NCBI GenBank assembly: GCA_023954595.1
Contig: JAGSHJ010000013.1
Span: forward strand, 1 to 19,306
Reading direction: 5' to 3'
Length of the DNA: 19,306 nucleotides
Origin: Bacteriovoracaceae bacterium
GTDB lineage: Bacteria > Bdellovibrionota > Bacteriovoracia > Bacteriovoracales > Bacteriovoracaceae
Positions 7,345 to 14,766 of the stretch are shown here, piece by piece. A model generated the notes under the pieces. The model was not told the DNA's origin, did not search any database, and was given only the letters and a program-made list of their open reading frames with translations. A program made the position numbers and the translations under genes. How positions within the stretch are numbered: the stretch's first letter is position 1; each line of letters opens with the position of its first letter.

Positions 7345-7581
7345 TTATTGTTCGCCATCATCGCCAATAGCGCCAACTGGGCAACAGGCGAGGGCGTTTT
7401 CGCAATCATCAACCTCTGAATCATTTTGAGGCTGCTTGGCCACATATGCATGCCCATCGTCATCATTCATTTCAAAAAAACCTGGAGCTTCAACACAGCA
7501 TGCGTCACAAGCTATGCATTGATCGTCCACATAATACTTACCAGCTAGGTTCTGGCTCCATTTGGCCTCTTTATCTGCCAT
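7345..7581 (-). CDS. Single-cluster ferredoxin (4Fe-4S or 3Fe-4S)
   Basis: A 78-residue, strongly acidic electron carrier. The cluster ligands fit the single-cluster pattern: Cys22-x2-Cys25-x2-Cys28 in CIACDACC and Cys67 followed by Pro in CCPVGAI. Three more cysteines are present (29, 60, 66); in single-cluster ferredoxins the second half has lost its cluster, and Cys60 may be a remnant or disulfide partner. The middle segment GFFEMNDDDGHAYV is typical of the fold. It acts in the cytosol, and no redox partner enzyme is encoded next to it. AGGA lies 9 bases before the ATG. The leader is very short because the ppiD terminator ends about 15 bases upstream of the start codon. Confidence 0.9.
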   Translation of the reverse strand: MADKEAKWSQNLAGKYYVDDQCIACDACCVEAPGFFEMNDDDGHAYVAKQPQNDSEVDDCENALACCPVGAIGDDGEQ

Positions 7582-7596
7582 ATTATTTATCCTGAT

Positions 7597-7622
7597 AAAA
7601 AAAGGGGCCGTCTAGCGGCCCC
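7597..7622 (-). terminator. Rho-independent terminator of ppiD, in the ferredoxin leader
   Basis: GGGGCCG (7604-7610) and CGGCCCC (7616-7622) form a perfect GC-rich stem with a 5-base loop; on the minus strand it is followed by seven T. It lies between ppiD and the ferredoxin gene, so ferredoxin transcripts must either start in the short space beyond it or read through it. Confidence 0.9.
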
Positions 7623-7653
7623 CATTTCATTATTGCTATTAGTTAACTAGCTA

Positions 7654-9147
7654 TTATAACAAATTCGGATAAGTGACAATACTTGCATCTTCCTCAAGTT
7701 TTTTAAGTAGTTGAAAACGTGTCTCTTGTGCCAATTGATTTGTTAGAGCTGTCTTTTGTTGCTCAATTTCTTTCTGAGCAAGATTCTCTAGATCCTTAGC
7801 ACTCTTCATAGAAAGAACTTTTAGGATCTTCACGTCAATTGGGTTATTTTCAACAAATACGTCCTTATCAGTTGATTGGGCCAAGATTGGTGCAAGGGTC
7901 TCTTCTTTAAAAGAGATACTTTCTGCACTTTGGTCATAAAAGCTAAGATCAGTACTTGTTACAAGTGAGAAATCATACTTTTTAGAAAGAGACTTAACTT
8001 TTGAAAGCTTTCCAGCTTTAAATGCACTTTCAATATCAGCAATTAATTTTTCAATAAATGCTTTAAGCTCTTGTCTCTTAGACTTTTGAAGGTGTCTTCT
8101 TGCAACAATTTCTTTAACGTCATCAAAAGACTTGGCTACGGCCTTCTTGCTGTCTCTTACGTGAATGATGTGCCATCCAAAGTTAGTCTTAACAGGCTTT
8201 GAGATTTGACCTGGTTTTAAATCAAATGCCGCCTTTTCAAATTCTGGAACCATTGAACCTTTAGTAAACCATCCAAGGTCCCCACCTTTAGAAGCGGAAG
8301 GACCTTTGCTTTCTTTTTTTGCAATTGAAGCAAAGTTCTTTGAATTTACTTTCTTTCTAAGGCTGTTGATTTTAGCTTTTTGAGATTTATCACCTTCACC
8401 TTGTTTAACTGGAAGAAGGATGTGGCTCGCTAGTAATTGAGCTGGCTTGTTAAACTCTGAAGACATTCCTTCGTATAGAGACTTTGCCAAAGTGACATTC
8501 TTCTCATCTGCTAGGAAGTCAGTAACTTCTTTCTTAGTTACTTTTAAATGCTTAGTCATTGTCTCTTTTTCGAATCTTACCGCATGAACTTTTGCACCTG
8601 CATTTTTAAACTTAGCTACATCTTTTGCGAATGCATTTGATACGCTTGGAGCCGCCATAGTTAATTGAAGTTTCTCAAGAGCAACTTCTTCTTGAATCAT
8701 TTCTTCAAATGTTGCAGGAGTTAAGCTATTACCCGCTAGAAGTGCTTTGTATTTTCTTACGTCGAATTTTCCATTAGTAAGGAAGTATTCAAGTCCTTTA
8801 ATTCTTTCTTTAACTTGTTCTTGGCTTGAGCTGAAGCCTACTTCTTCTGCAAAGTTTGCAAGAAGTTGTTGTTGAACAAGATTTCTCAGAGCGTTTTCTT
8901 TAATTCTAAATTGTTTGATTTGTTGACTGGTAAGGTCTTTGCCAAAAATCTTAGAGTAACGTTGTAGCTCTTGGTTGATAATATTGTTGTACTCTCTAAT
9001 AGTGACAGGTTCTCCATCTACTTTTGCAACAGAGCCTGCACTAGATCCGAAGCCTTGAAATCCAGTAAGTGCGAAACTTACTATGATAGCTGCAATGAAA
9101 AAAGTCAGGATAATGTAGGAGATTTTGCCAGTAAATTTATTGATCAT
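7654..9147 (-). CDS. ppiD: PpiD/SurA-type membrane-anchored peptidyl-prolyl isomerase
   Basis: A 497-residue periplasmic foldase. The N-terminus has one membrane anchor at about 10-30 (YIILTFFIAAIIVSFALTGF), then the SurA/PpiD N-terminal chaperone helices (about 40-165) starting with VAKVDGEPVTIREYNNII. A parvulin domain occupies about 237-333: SHILLP with His242, GGDLGWFTKGSMVPEFEKAAF at 288-308 and FGWHIIHV with His326 and His329. The C-terminal 160 residues are helical and lysine-rich. E. coli PpiD is longer (about 620 residues) and its parvulin domain is reported inactive; here the core motifs look well kept. PpiD helps newly exported proteins fold at the Sec translocon. AAGGGA lies upstream of the ATG, and a good promoter is seen at 9197-9224. 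It is transcribed divergently from the mre operon. Confidence 0.88.
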   Translation of the reverse strand: MINKFTGKISYIILTFFIAAIIVSFALTGFQGFGSSAGSVAKVDGEPVTIREYNNIINQELQRYSKIFGKDLTSQQIKQFRIKENALRNLVQQQLLANFAEEVGFSSSQEQVKERIKGLEYFLTNGKFDVRKYKALLAGNSLTPATFEEMIQEEVALEKLQLTMAAPSVSNAFAKDVAKFKNAGAKVHAVRFEKETMTKHLKVTKKEVTDFLADEKNVTLAKSLYEGMSSEFNKPAQLLASHILLPVKQGEGDKSQKAKINSLRKKVNSKNFASIAKKESKGPSASKGGDLGWFTKGSMVPEFEKAAFDLKPGQISKPVKTNFGWHIIHVRDSKKAVAKSFDDVKEIVARRHLQKSKRQELKAFIEKLIADIESAFKAGKLSKVKSLSKKYDFSLVTSTDLSFYDQSAESISFKEETLAPILAQSTDKDVFVENNPIDVKILKVLSMKSAKDLENLAQKEIEQQKTALTNQLAQETRFQLLKKLEEDASIVTYPNLL

Positions 9148-9196
9148 TTTGCTTCCCTTTTGGTGTGGCAGTTTGTTGTGACATTACAAAAGTAAA

Positions 9197-9224
9197 ATTC
9201 TATAATTTTTTTTGTTAAAGTCAA
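9197..9224 (-). promoter_or_regulatory. Sigma-70 type promoter for ppiD
   Basis: On the minus strand TTGACT (9224-9219) and TAGAAT (9202-9197) are separated by 16 bases that are A-rich; both hexamers match consensus at 5/6. The expected start is near 9190, giving a leader of about 43 bases before the ppiD ATG. Confidence 0.65.
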
Positions 9225-9266
9225 TTTGCGCTCAGTGTTGTAGGTTGCTAAACTGTTGGCATCTAG

Positions 9267-9294
9267 TTCTCATTTAGATAACTTAAGCTATACT
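9267..9294 (+). promoter_or_regulatory. Likely promoter of the mreC-mreD-mrdA-rodA operon
   Basis: TATACT (9289-9294) is a 5/6 match to the -10 box; TTCTCA (9267-9272), 16 bases upstream, is a 4/6 -35 box. The predicted start near 9301 leaves a leader of about 27 bases before the TTG start of mreC. It is back to back with the ppiD promoter in the 180-base divergent gap. Confidence 0.5.
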
Positions 9295-9327
9295 TTTGAA
9301 CCTTTTCATTGCGCGGGATGTTAGATT

Positions 9328-10194
9328 TTGAAAAACTTTACTGTGGACTCTTCCAGGTGGAAATTGGCGAACAACTTATTAGTTGTTATTTTGTCTCTTT
9401 GGGGCATTGCAATACAGAATTATTCTCTTAAAGATGTCTCGACTTTTGAGGCGTTTTTAATTGAGGCCTTTGCGCCAATTCAAAGAGGTGCTCTCTCTAC
9501 TAGAGAAAAAGTTTCAAGCATGCTCGATCACTATGTAATGATCGTCAATACATCTAAAGACAATGCTGATCTTAGAAAAAGAGTTGATGAGCTAAATAAT
9601 AAAATCTTTGAATTCCAGGAAGTAAAAAAAGAGAACGAGCGCTTGAAGCAGCTTCTTCAATTTGGAAAAGAAATTCCAAGAGAGAAGGTTCTGGCTCAAA
9701 TCGTGAGTTGGGATGCTTCAAACGAGTTTAAAGTTCTACGAATCAATAAAGGCTCTTCAGATGGCCTTAAGAAAATGTCTCCCGTCATCACTATGAATGG
9801 CCTAGTAGGCTATGTATATAGACTAACTCCTAATTATGCAGACATCCTAACCATTCTCGATCAGAACAACAGAGTAGACTCAATTGTTGCTAGAACTAGA
9901 TCTCATGGAATTGTTGAAGGTATTTCTGAATTTAAGTGTCGTTTAAAATATGTCAACCGAACTGAGAGAGTTGAGGTTGGGGATGAAGTCATAACTGCTG
10001 GTCTTGGAGACATTTATCCAAAGGGCATCAAAGTCGGAAAAATTACTCAAATTGATAAAGAAAATTACGGAATAACCCAATCTATTGTTGTTACGCCTTC
10101 GGTAAACTTTCACAAGCTAGAGGAAGTTGTTGTTTTAATAGAAAAGACGGAAGACGAGAACAGAGATTTGGCCAAGGAACAAAGCAATGAATAA
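9328..10194 (+). CDS. mreC: Rod shape-determining protein MreC
   Basis: A 288-residue bitopic inner-membrane protein of the cell-elongation complex, which links the MreB cytoskeleton to the wall synthases PBP2 and RodA. A short cytosolic N-terminus precedes one transmembrane helix at about 15-32. A coiled coil at about 75-112 (DLRKRVDELNNKIFEFQ and on) is followed by the MreC beta-domain with KGSSDGLKKMSPVI (141-154), GLVGYV (158-163) and GDEVITAGLGDIYPKGIKVG (218-237). The start is a TTG at 9328 with GGGA upstream; no in-frame ATG gives the transmembrane helix. The last 8 bases overlap mreD. Length is ordinary for the family. MreB is not encoded here. Confidence 0.95.
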   Translation: MKNFTVDSSRWKLANNLLVVILSLWGIAIQNYSLKDVSTFEAFLIEAFAPIQRGALSTREKVSSMLDHYVMIVNTSKDNADLRKRVDELNNKIFEFQEVKKENERLKQLLQFGKEIPREKVLAQIVSWDASNEFKVLRINKGSSDGLKKMSPVITMNGLVGYVYRLTPNYADILTILDQNNRVDSIVARTRSHGIVEGISEFKCRLKYVNRTERVEVGDEVITAGLGDIYPKGIKVGKITQIDKENYGITQSIVVTPSVNFHKLEEVVVLIEKTEDENRDLAKEQSNE

Positions 10195-10720
10195 ATACGG
10201 ACCTAAAGAGATATTGTTAGGCACAGCTAAAACCTGTCTACTATTAGTGATACTTGAGATTTTTACCACTGCCTTTTTGCCGGCAATGGGAGTTATTAAT
10301 TTTCGTCCAGAATTCAACGTTCTAATTGTTCTATTTTTGGCCTTTAAACTGGAAACACCTGTTTTGGCCTGGCTTATTATGATTGTTCAATATGTTCATT
10401 CCCTTTTCTCAATCGAGGGATGGGCGATCGGAGCCTTCACTGGAGTCTTGATTTCGTTATCTGTTCGCTATTTAAAGGATATGTTGGATTTCAGTACTGC
10501 GATATCCACGATCATTGTTGTTCAGATCTTCCAAGTTGCTTGGTTTTTGGCAACGAGCTTTTTACTTTCACTGAAACTTGGTGATTTTGGAAACTTTTTT
10601 CCACTGCTTTGGCAAGACTTGCCAGAGAGTGTGGCCCTTTCAATTTTATCTCCATTTTTCTTTTTCGTTTTAGACAGAGTTTGGAAAGTTAATTCAAGAG
10701 CTGCTGGAGTTGCTATTTAA
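10187..10720 (+). CDS. mreD: Rod shape-determining protein MreD
   Basis: A 177-residue polytopic inner-membrane protein of the elongasome. About five hydrophobic helices are visible (near 12-34, 42-58, 62-92, 104-128 and 147-162), with the family's NFRPEFNVLIVLFLAFK stretch early on, where MreD proteins carry a conserved P/D region. Sequence conservation in MreD is low, so the call rests on length, topology and its place between mreC and mrdA. The ATG lies inside the mreC coding end with AAGGA 8 bases upstream, and the stop overlaps the mrdA start by one base (TAATG), so translation of all three is probably coupled. Confidence 0.92.
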   Translation: MNKYGPKEILLGTAKTCLLLVILEIFTTAFLPAMGVINFRPEFNVLIVLFLAFKLETPVLAWLIMIVQYVHSLFSIEGWAIGAFTGVLISLSVRYLKDMLDFSTAISTIIVVQIFQVAWFLATSFLLSLKLGDFGNFFPLLWQDLPESVALSILSPFFFFVLDRVWKVNSRAAGVAI

Positions 10721-12720
10721 TGTTTGGTGATGAAGAACTAATAAAACTGCATAGAAAAAGAGCAACCCAAGTTGCTAATATCATCCTGGTTTGTTTCGGG
10801 GTCGTGATGTTGCGCCTTTGGTACCTACAGGTCTACAAGGGCGAGCTTTATCATAAATTTTCTATTCAAAATAGACTAAGAAAAGAGATCGCTAGGGCAC
10901 CTAGAGGGATGATCTACTCTGCTAATGACCAATTGCTAGTGGATAATATTCCAAGATTTGATGCTGTCCTTACGAGACAATATCTTAAAAATAAAAAAGA
11001 AACACTGTCTCGTTTGTCTTCTATTCTTGGAATGGACATAAAAGAAGTTAAGCAGACAATTAAAAAACACTCTTCTCAGGCCAAGTATAGGCCTATCATT
11101 ATAAAGAAGAACATCTCACTAGCAGAAGTTGCTAGGATTGAGACTGAAAACGCCTTCCTGCCTGGTGTAAGTGTCGATACTTTTATTAGTAGAGAGTATG
11201 TTGATTCTGAGGTTGGGGCACACCTTCTAGGTTATATTTCTGAAATATCCCAACAACAACTTCCTAAATATAGAAGTAGGGACAAGCTTGATTATCATCT
11301 TGGAGATTTTATCGGCCAATTTGGTATTGAAGAAGAGATGGATAAAACTCTTAGAGGGGACAACGGCTTTGAATATGTGGAAGTTGACGCTCTAGGAAGA
11401 AAAAAGAAGTACATCAATACTGATAATCTTTTTCAGGGGATTAAGGATGAAACTCCAAAACCTGGAAAAAACTTAAAGCTCACAATTGACCGTGACATGC
11501 AGATTGCCGCATACGAGGCCCTGAAGGGGAAGTCTGGAAGTCTAGTTGCTCTAGATGTTAAGACTGGAAAGATTTTAACTATGGTCTCTACACCAGCGTT
11601 TGATCCTTCTCAATTTAGTAGAGGCCTTACGACAGAGTACTGGAATTCTCTAATTAAGAATGAAGAAAATCCTCTAAGAGATAGAAGTATCCAAGAACAC
11701 TTCTCTCCAGGATCTACCTTTAAACCATTTACTGCAATTGCAGCCCTGGAAGAAGGTATTATAGATCCAACCACTAAAATTCGTTGCCATGGGACCTATA
11801 GATTAGGTCGAAGAGTTTATCACAGCTGGAAAAGGTGGGGGACTGAGAAGGTTAACGTCACTGACGCTTTGATGCAGTCTTGTAATATCTTTTTCTACAA
11901 GGCCGCAACAGACATGGATATTGACTCATTAGCAAAGTACGCCGGAATGTTTGGCTTTGGTGAAAGGTCTGGAATAGCTCTTCCTAGAGAAGTTTCGGGA
12001 CTTATTCCAACCAAAGAGTGGAAACTTAAAAGAAATGGAATTCCTTGGCAACAAGGTGAGACTCTCTCATGTTCTATTGGACAATCCTATGTTCTTGTCT
12101 CAACTCTTCAACTTGCAAATGCTTATGCTGCTCTGGCAACAAAAGGAAAGCTTTATAGGCCATATGTTGTCGATGAGGTTTTTGACTATAACGGTAAGCA
12201 AATTAAAAAGTTTGAGCCTGAACTTATTCGAGAGATTAAGCTCAAGGACTCAACTTGGGATGTTGTTAGAGAAGGCCTGCATAAAGTTATGAACGAGCCT
12301 AAAGGTACCGGCTGGTGGAGAAGAGGCTTTGGTAATAACATGGCTGGAAAGACTGGAACAAGTCAGGTTATTAGAGCTCAGAGTGCCGAGAACCTTTATT
12401 CAAAATGTTCTGAAATGCCATATGAATTTAGACATCATGGTGTATTTGTCGCATTTGCTCCTTATGATGATCCTCAGATCGCTGTTGCTGCCTTAGTGGA
12501 GCATGGCTGTGGTGGATCAAGTGCTGCTGCACCTGTTGTAGAAAAGGTTGTAAGTCAGTATATGCAAAAGTATCTACCTGAAAAACATAAGGTCTTTGCC
12601 AAAGAAGAAAAAGCTCAATACATGAACTTTCTTCGTAAAAGAAACGCAGCAAGGGCCAAAGCAAAAGCGCAAGAAGAGGCAGCTAACACTCCTGAAACTC
12701 CTGCAGCAAATAGAGACTAG
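10720..12720 (+). CDS. mrdA: Penicillin-binding protein 2 (peptidoglycan D,D-transpeptidase)
   Basis: A 666-residue class B penicillin-binding protein that cross-links peptidoglycan during cell elongation as partner of RodA. One membrane anchor lies at about 18-37, followed by the pedestal domain (APRGMIYSAND at 60-70 and a dimerisation region up to about 250). The transpeptidase domain has all three active-site motifs: SPGSTFKPF with Ser332 and Lys335, Ser387-Cys-Asn389, and KTGTS at 544-548. GSLVALDVKTGKILTMVSTPAFDP at 273-296 is the classic entry to the domain. The C-terminus ends in a low-complexity tail rich in Ala, Lys and Glu (about 638-666) not needed for catalysis. It starts in a one-base overlap with mreD; GGAG lies 12 bases upstream. 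Confidence 0.97.
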   Translation: MFGDEELIKLHRKRATQVANIILVCFGVVMLRLWYLQVYKGELYHKFSIQNRLRKEIARAPRGMIYSANDQLLVDNIPRFDAVLTRQYLKNKKETLSRLSSILGMDIKEVKQTIKKHSSQAKYRPIIIKKNISLAEVARIETENAFLPGVSVDTFISREYVDSEVGAHLLGYISEISQQQLPKYRSRDKLDYHLGDFIGQFGIEEEMDKTLRGDNGFEYVEVDALGRKKKYINTDNLFQGIKDETPKPGKNLKLTIDRDMQIAAYEALKGKSGSLVALDVKTGKILTMVSTPAFDPSQFSRGLTTEYWNSLIKNEENPLRDRSIQEHFSPGSTFKPFTAIAALEEGIIDPTTKIRCHGTYRLGRRVYHSWKRWGTEKVNVTDALMQSCNIFFYKAATDMDIDSLAKYAGMFGFGERSGIALPREVSGLIPTKEWKLKRNGIPWQQGETLSCSIGQSYVLVSTLQLANAYAALATKGKLYRPYVVDEVFDYNGKQIKKFEPELIREIKLKDSTWDVVREGLHKVMNEPKGTGWWRRGFGNNMAGKTGTSQVIRAQSAENLYSKCSEMPYEFRHHGVFVAFAPYDDPQIAVAALVEHGCGGSSAAAPVVEKVVSQYMQKYLPEKHKVFAKEEKAQYMNFLRKRNAARAKAKAQEEAANTPETPAANRD

Positions 12721-12729
12721 AGGAATTCT

Positions 12730-13839
12730 GTGAATAGAACGGTAATCAACTTCTTTAAAAAATATGACTACACCTTTATGGTGACTATGCTTGCAATTTT
12801 CATTGTCGGTGTTTTGAACTTATATTCTGCGACTCACTCGCATACCTCTGCTCATATGCAGAATTTATTTAAATCTCAAATTCTTTGGTTTTCTTTGGCA
12901 AACCTTATTGCTTTTGCAATCAGTATGTTCCCTCCAAAGTCTATGTTTAGACTGGCCTATTGGGCATATGCATTTAACGTCTTACTTCTAGTGCTCGTTT
13001 TGATTATGGGAAAAGAAGGGATGGGGGCCCAGAGATGGCTTGTATTTGGTGGGTTTAGACTTCAACCTTCCGAGCTTATGAAGATCTCTCTAGCACTTGC
13101 TCTTGCGCGATATTACACAAAGAATAGCCCGGAGAAAGAGCTCTACCTTCGAGACTTGATAGTCCCATTTATAATTACTATTGTTCCGACCATTCTAATT
13201 GTGGTTCAGCCCGACCTTGGTACAGGGCTACTTCTTTTATTGATCTTCCTAGTAGTAAGCTTCTACAAAAGACTTAGATGGAAATCAATCGGAGTTCTTT
13301 TATTGCTAAGTTTAATTAGTGGCTCGGTCATGTATAAGTTTGGGCTTAAAGAATATCAGAAGAAGAGAATCTTAACTTTCATTGATCCTTATGCTGATGC
13401 TAAAGGCTCTGGCTACAATGCTATTCAGTCTGAGATCGCCATCGGTTCTGGTAGATGGTTTGGAAAGGGCTTTAAAAAGTCTTCTCAGGCATCGTTGAAC
13501 TACCTCCCTGAGAATCATACTGACTTTGTTTTTTCTATTTATAATGAAGAACATGGCTTCTTCGGATCTGTTGTATTGGTCAGTTTGTATATTATCCTTC
13601 TGATGCGATTTATATGGCTTGCGGGGTCTTCGCTTCGATTCTTTGACTCCGTGCTCGCCATAGGACTTATGGCGATATTCTTCTGGCATACCTTTATAAA
13701 CATGTCGATGGTGATGGGGCTTATGCCGATTGTTGGGCTGCCACTGCCTCTAATGTCGTATGGAGGCTCCAGTATTCTAACCTTTGGGATATGTATTGGT
13801 TTAGTCACCTCGGTGAGTAACTCTAGAAATTTATTTTAA
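12730..13839 (+). CDS. rodA: RodA, SEDS peptidoglycan glycosyltransferase
   Basis: A 369-residue polytopic SEDS protein, the glycan-strand polymerase that works with PBP2. Ten hydrophobic helices fit the family. Diagnostic motifs: GKEGMGAQRWLVFGGFRLQPSE (94-115, with the conserved Glu115), PDLGTG (161-166), the large loop GSGYNAIQSEIAIGSGRWFGKG (226-247) leading into LNYLPENHTDFVFS (256-269, with the essential Asp265), and GLPLPLMSYGGSS (336-348). Before the LPENHTDF motif the usual KGTQ reads KSSQ. The GTG start at 12730 has AGAGGA 5 bases upstream, only 9 bases after the mrdA stop. Last gene of the elongasome operon, followed by a terminator. Confidence 0.97.
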   Translation: MNRTVINFFKKYDYTFMVTMLAIFIVGVLNLYSATHSHTSAHMQNLFKSQILWFSLANLIAFAISMFPPKSMFRLAYWAYAFNVLLLVLVLIMGKEGMGAQRWLVFGGFRLQPSELMKISLALALARYYTKNSPEKELYLRDLIVPFIITIVPTILIVVQPDLGTGLLLLLIFLVVSFYKRLRWKSIGVLLLLSLISGSVMYKFGLKEYQKKRILTFIDPYADAKGSGYNAIQSEIAIGSGRWFGKGFKKSSQASLNYLPENHTDFVFSIYNEEHGFFGSVVLVSLYIILLMRFIWLAGSSLRFFDSVLAIGLMAIFFWHTFINMSMVMGLMPIVGLPLPLMSYGGSSILTFGICIGLVTSVSNSRNLF

Positions 13840-13845
13840 AATAAG

Positions 13846-13868
13846 GCCCATCAAATGATGGGCTTTTT
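13846..13868 (+). terminator. Rho-independent terminator of the mre-rodA operon
   Basis: GCCCATC (13846-13852) and GATGGGC (13857-13863) pair perfectly around an AAAT loop and are followed by TTTTTAT, starting seven bases after the rodA stop. Confidence 0.88.
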
Positions 13869-13894
13869 ATTGAAATTTGATCCTATATTCTAGG

Positions 13895-13910
13895 TGTTAG
13901 AATTCTAACA
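13895..13910. promoter_or_regulatory. 16-bp perfect palindrome, candidate operator
   Basis: TGTTAGAATTCTAACA is self-complementary over all 16 bases. It lies past the rodA terminator and about 90 bases before the small secreted protein gene. A possible -10 box (TAGAAT) is inside it, with TTGATC 15 bases upstream as a poor -35, so a dimeric regulator bound here could block transcription. No T tract follows, so it is not a terminator. Confidence 0.45.
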
Positions 13911-14000
13911 GTGCCCTGTAATTTGGGCCGTTGGTATGGATTAATTTCATGGATATTGAGAAAATGACCTTGTCTTAATTTAAAGAAAAGGAACCTCTCG

Positions 14001-14264
14001 ATGCTTAAGAACCTATTTATCGCCATTATTGCTCTTTCTGCCACTACTTCAATTGCGAAAGCAAATACGCTGCATATGGACCATGGTGAGCTTAAGAATA
14101 TGGTGAGAATGTCTTTATGGTATGAGGGAACTACAAACTTTGAATCTTCAGCATTTAGGCCAGGGGCCGCATTTGAGATGCTTGCGCAATCAGAAGCAGC
14201 TCAGGAAGATACTGTAGAGCTTAGTGAAGAATTAGCAGTAGCACTTGAAAACATCACCTTTTAA
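14001..14264 (+). CDS. Small secreted protein, function unknown
   Basis: An 87-residue protein I do not recognise. Residues 1-21 (MLKNLFIAIIALSATTSIAKA) form a signal peptide, leaving a mature chain of about 65 residues. The mature part begins NTLHMDHGELKNMVRMSLWYEG and ends in an acidic, Glu- and Ala-rich helix (AAQEDTVELSEELAVALENITF). There are no cysteines. AAGGAA lies 8-10 bases before the ATG. It ends 46 bases before the MarR-type regulator on the same strand; the regulator has its own promoter in between, so the two need not be co-transcribed. Confidence 0.7.
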   Translation: MLKNLFIAIIALSATTSIAKANTLHMDHGELKNMVRMSLWYEGTTNFESSAFRPGAAFEMLAQSEAAQEDTVELSEELAVALENITF

Positions 14265-14275
14265 ACAAAATAAGT

Positions 14276-14304
14276 ATGACAATAATACTATTTTGTACTA
14301 AAAT
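14276..14304 (+). promoter_or_regulatory. Promoter of the MarR-family gene, apparently leaderless
   Basis: ATGACA (14276-14281) and TAAAAT (14299-14304) are both 5/6 consensus matches with the optimal 17-base spacer. The expected start, about 7 bases after the -10 box, falls on the A of the ATG at 14311. The region before the ATG has no Shine-Dalgarno sequence, which fits a leaderless mRNA. Confidence 0.65.
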
Positions 14305-14312
14305 AGTATTAT
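14282..14312. promoter_or_regulatory. 31-bp inverted repeat over the MarR gene promoter, likely auto-operator
   Basis: Perfect 13-base arms ATAATACTATTTT (14282-14294) and AAAATAGTATTAT (14300-14312) flank the spacer GTACT. The repeat covers the promoter spacer, the -10 box and the first two bases of the ATG. MarR-family dimers bind AT-rich inverted repeats of about this size and often repress their own genes, so autorepression is the natural reading; the binding itself is inferred. Confidence 0.75.
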
Positions 14313-14766
14313 GCAAAGAATTGCCAAGGTAGGAAGCCTTCTAAAGAAAATTTATAGAAATTACTCAAACGATCTACTAGATGCCCTTCAACAGAAGGGT
14401 TTTATAGACCTCAGGCCTAGTTTTCTGGAAATCCTAACAAATGTATGCGAAATGGATGCTCCTTCTATTAAGGAGATCGGAGTCGCGTGTGGACTTAAAA
14501 AACAGACCATGACAAGTCACCTAAATGAGCTTGAGCGAAGAGGCTATATCGTTCGTAAGAAAGGTGAGAGTGATAAAAGAGAGCAGAGAGTTTTTCTGAC
14601 TGAATATGGTGAGAAATTTAAAATCAGTATGCTTGAAGTTATTGCTGAGCTTGAAAATGAGTACCTTAAAAATGTAGGGGAAATTGAGCTAGATAGAATA
14701 ACTCTAATGCTTGAGACCTTTCACTCCAAAATTAAAGTTGATAAGGCACAGCAAAGTTTATTCTAA
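14311..14766 (+). CDS. MarR-family transcriptional regulator
   Basis: A 151-residue winged-helix regulator. Helices at the two ends (about 2-30 and 105-140) form the dimer interface. The helix-turn-helix is at about 52-77 (SIKEIGVACGLKKQTMTSHL with LNELERRGYI following). The wing (80-100) carries the MarR signature DKREQRVFLTEYGEKF, with Asp88 and Arg90. MarR proteins are usually ligand- or redox-responsive repressors. Cys46 and Cys60 are the only cysteines, so a thiol switch is possible but not indicated. The start is set by the complete N-terminal helix, although no ribosome site exists. It is preceded by a strong promoter overlapped by a large inverted repeat. The stop overlaps by four bases the stop of the convergent rhodanese-like gene. 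Confidence 0.92.
   Translation: MQRIAKVGSLLKKIYRNYSNDLLDALQQKGFIDLRPSFLEILTNVCEMDAPSIKEIGVACGLKKQTMTSHLNELERRGYIVRKKGESDKREQRVFLTEYGEKFKISMLEVIAELENEYLKNVGEIELDRITLMLETFHSKIKVDKAQQSLF

Noticed and set aside
12428..12664. Minus-strand open frame inside mrdA
   Set aside because: It is antisense to the transpeptidase KTG region and tail; the composition is a reflection of the coding strand.
13372..13808. Minus-strand open frames inside rodA
   Set aside because: They are shadows of a well-conserved gene on the other strand, without family motifs or ribosome sites.
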